Positions 61,065 through 64,000 of a stretch of DNA of 64,000 nt are shown piece by piece. Under the pieces are notes generated by a model. The model was given only the letters and a program-made list of their open reading frames with translations. It ran no database searches and was not told where the DNA came from. Numbering within the stretch: position 1 is the stretch's first letter; every line of letters begins with the position of its first letter. Origin of the DNA: Antennarius striatus (taxonomy: Eukaryota; Chordata; Actinopteri; Lophiiformes; Antennariidae); NCBI RefSeq assembly GCF_040054535.1, contig NC_090781.1, positions 12,873,482 through 12,937,481 of the forward strand, read 5' to 3'. A program made the position numbers and the translations under genes.

Positions 61065-63125
61065 ATTCAGCCTGTAAAGTAAAGTCTTGATTGTTTTTGA
61101 AAGTATTTTTGAAAACCTCTTTTTATAATGTTATCATAATGAATAAACGGCATAACACAAACAAATCATGTGCAGAAACATTCTATTCTGGTGCATGTAT
61201 ACGGCAGGAGTCATGTGAAAAGTCTCATTATATGTTATGTTTCAAGGATGTCTCTGTGATCTAAAGAAACTTAACTAACTGCAGTTGTTGCATTCAAAAT
61301 GTTTTGGGTACAGAAATCTAATTTTACTCAAATTTACTCTCATTTTTTGCAGGCTGTTGGTATTCAACTGGCACAACTTTTCTAAATGGTCACCAGTAGA
61401 TCAGTTTCACTTTGCTTAGTATTTTGATTTATTATCAACATGCCTGATTCAGCTGTAGGCTTACTTTAAAAATGCTTTAATACTGATCAAATGTTAGCGT
61501 TCTGTTAAGCTAAGATGTTGAACAAAATGTAAATATTATACCAACAACACACGAGAATGTTAACACTGTATTTTTTTAATTATATATTCATAAGCAAAAT
61601 TTTCAACCCGTATGTTTTGATAACGAAAAAATATTTTCCTGCATTTCTTAAACTTTCATTTAAAAATTATTTTTGTCCATCCTGATTGTGTTTTTATGAT
61701 GTTTTCCATGTCCCAGGTTGCCCCCACCACTACACAGAAAGCCTTTCCCTCCCTGCAAGCTTCCTCAGTGTTGATTTGATCTTTATTTGGCCTTTTTACC
61801 ACAGCTCTTTGAATAAAGCTACTCAGCGTGTTTACGGGAAGCGCACAGTGCAACATCACAACCTGCCCCCCTCCTGCATCCAAACTGGGCCATTCCAAAT
61901 TGGTTTTCACAAAACCTGCCAATTTACAGTTGAGAGCACCCCCCCCCCCTCTCTGTCTCTCTTGAGGAAAATCTCCAGAAAGACTCGTCTCTGAAAAGAA
62001 GGCGATGCTAAATTTAAATCTGTAAAAAGGTAGCTTTGTAAACCCCAAGGTTGCTACAGAGGAAAGAGAAAGTGATCTGGATTGAGTAGAGGGAAGATGG
62101 AAAGCTGCAAACAGAAAGTTTGAAAATGAGTGTAAGAATTACAGAATCTTAGAGAGGGCAAAAACAACATAATTATTAAATGGTTTTACAGACCCGGTTT
62201 CATGAGAACATCTGATTAAGTAAAACCTGTTTTCTTTGTGTATCTTTACTAGATATTCATTTACATTAATCTGCATGACCTCCCCTTTTTTTTACATGCT
62301 ATGACAGGGAAAATAATGATGACAATTACAGAACCAAACAGAATAGACAATATAAATACATAAAAATTTTCAATGTGAACACATTTAGATTTTTTTCATT
62401 GTGGTTGGAAGGAATCCAGATTCCATGAGTGGAATTCGTACTGCAAACATATTTATCTTAAGTCCTATTCACACTGGATTTCTAAATTATCTTAAGGAAG
62501 TCAGGTTACTTTTACACTACTTACCTTTTTTGATGAATTTGATCGACAAGGTTTTTTTAAAAAAAATTTTAAATCAGAATCCTCTTATATATTTTCTATT
62601 TTCTATAAGTCTAAATGCAAATGTAAAGACAAACCATTTCCCTTTAAACCATAAAGCACTCCCATAATGTACATATTTAGATGCTTGCTTAAACTGACAG
62701 ATTTACAACATGTAGCACAGCAGGATTTATGTCTAGTATGACTTGTAACATGCAGTGACGCTGATTATGTTCTGCCAATGCCAGCAAAGTCTGCTCTATT
62801 TCCAAAATGATCCAATCGGAGCAACAACTTGTTCCGTCAGAAACTGAATGGGACAGAATCAGATCCCTTGTTCCTCCAATTGGCTGCTAACTACAGCTAT
62901 AGTCACTTTCATTGGTGGGTTGTATACATCTTGATTTCAACCTTTGACACACCTGTCATATCATGTAGGTTCACCCTTTGTACACAGAAGTCATTTGTCA
63001 AATTTTATACAGATCAGAGAAGCAGAATACTCCAACAGTGACTCACAGAACAGGAAGTGTTCATGACAGTTTGTGTCTATGTTTTTGTTTACATCTATGA
63101 ATAGGTATCAGACTTTGGGCTGTTG
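61065..63125. other. 2 kb of AT-rich non-coding DNA
   Basis: A C homopolymer is present at about 61940-61949. Nothing else is recognised. Confidence 0.5.
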
Positions 63126-63129
63126 GCTA

Positions 63130-63990
63130 TGCCATACACCACATCTGTGATTGCATGCAAGGACAGGGCTGGTAAAATAGGCAGCCTTGATAACTCCAGG
63201 TCCATTGCACTAGCCTGTGTACCGTCGAAAGTCCTGGAAAAAATTCTGCTGAGGTCGAATGAGTTTATTAACTTCCTCAGACAACCAAGTTGGCTTTAAA
63301 GCCAAACATGGCACTGATCTGTGTTTTTATGCATTAAAGGAAGTTATGAACAAATACACAGGTCAAAATTGATCTATTTTTATGAATTTTACTTTTGCCT
63401 CTAAAGCGTTTGATTGGTTTAAGCATAGAAAGTTGTTTTCACAAATGGAATGACAGAGGAGCACCGAAGCACACCGTAAGAATTCTGGTTTACTGGTGTG
63501 CTAACTAGTCCATTCAGGTAAAATGGGACAGCAGTGTCTTAGCCCAGTTTGGGGTCACAATGGTGTGAGACATGGGGGAATAAGCAAGCAAGCAAGAATA
63601 TCACTGAAAAAACCCCCAGATGATGTCGTGCCAGTGAATTGATTGTGACAGCAGGTATGAATGCATTTCAATCAGTGATAAGAAATCTCATGTACAACTT
63701 TATACGACAACTTTATGTGAGATTTGTCTCACGTCAAGTATAGCACTGCATGGTAACAGTCACAGCCGTGGAGCCATTGGTATAGTGTTTTATATGTAAG
63801 CTTTTAATGGGTATGTGTATATGTGCAGATGTATTTATATGTGTTTGGAATTGATGATGCATGTGTGTATGTTTATATCTGAATATAGAAGTTCTTAACT
63901 TCTTTAATCATGAATTTTGATCGTGATTTTCTTTGTATTTTGTGTTATGTCTTGTTTTTTATATCTGTACCCTGAGTCTGTAATACAGAT
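63130..63990 (+). pseudogene. decayed LINE reverse-transcriptase copy reaching the window end
   Basis: Frames in order give GSLDNSRSIALACVPSKVLE, then after a frame change GFKAKHGTDLCFYALKEV, a decayed motif A (FASKAFDWFKHRKLF, with the catalytic D lost), a segment ending QVKWDSSV in related elements, and far downstream AGMNAFQSVIRNLMYNFI. The catalytic motif C region is deleted near 63590. There are several stops and frameshifts. The family matches fish non-LTR elements whose RT reads SGVRQGG-LSP, but that part is missing here. Confidence 0.7.
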
Positions 63991-64000
63991 TTATCTAACA

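Overview
This window reads as teleost fish nuclear DNA. It has vertebrate-type split genes with GT-AG introns, a very high density of (CA)n/(GT)n microsatellites, and fish-typical retroposon debris: LINE reverse-transcriptase pieces, tRNA-headed SINEs, and short LINE tails of the 'gctgggatagg' and 'ccccgaagggaaatt' types. Nothing in it is bacterial or viral. Most long open frames are translations of microsatellites or chance frames in AT-rich DNA.

One protein-coding gene can be reconstructed completely. It is a PLD3-like member of the phospholipase D family, on the minus strand, with its ATG at 30912 and its stop at 25929. Eleven coding exons join in frame to give 482 residues: a short cytoplasmic tail, one membrane anchor, and a luminal domain with two intact HKD motifs. 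A non-coding first exon probably ends at 32443. A promoter-like region at about 32580-32740 carries a CLEAR-like E-box, a CCAAT box, a CRE-like site and a CTCF-like site.

The left edge (1-2371) is a tandem array of a 741-bp unit, three full copies plus part of a fourth. Each full copy carries a candidate 102-bp exon of phase 0-0 (34 codons). Between copies 1 and 2 the differences are concentrated in this exon, while the surrounding intron-like DNA is almost identical. The fourth copy is cut by a LINE tail. I do not recognise the encoded peptide.

The rest is repeat-rich non-coding DNA. It holds a 5'-truncated non-LTR retrotransposon with one nonsense codon (21665-23078); a heavily deleted endonuclease/RT LINE between two microsatellites (54338-56592); three smaller LINE RT relics (about 6885, 41480 and 63130-63990); a decayed Tc1-like transposase fragment (57690-58010); a possible Tigger-like relic (59535-60080); two copies of one tRNA-derived SINE family (26321-26695 and 52655-53107); and about 25 microsatellite loci, the longest at 37700-37878. 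The long stretches 2841-21660, 32950-52650 and 58015-63125 contain no gene I can support.
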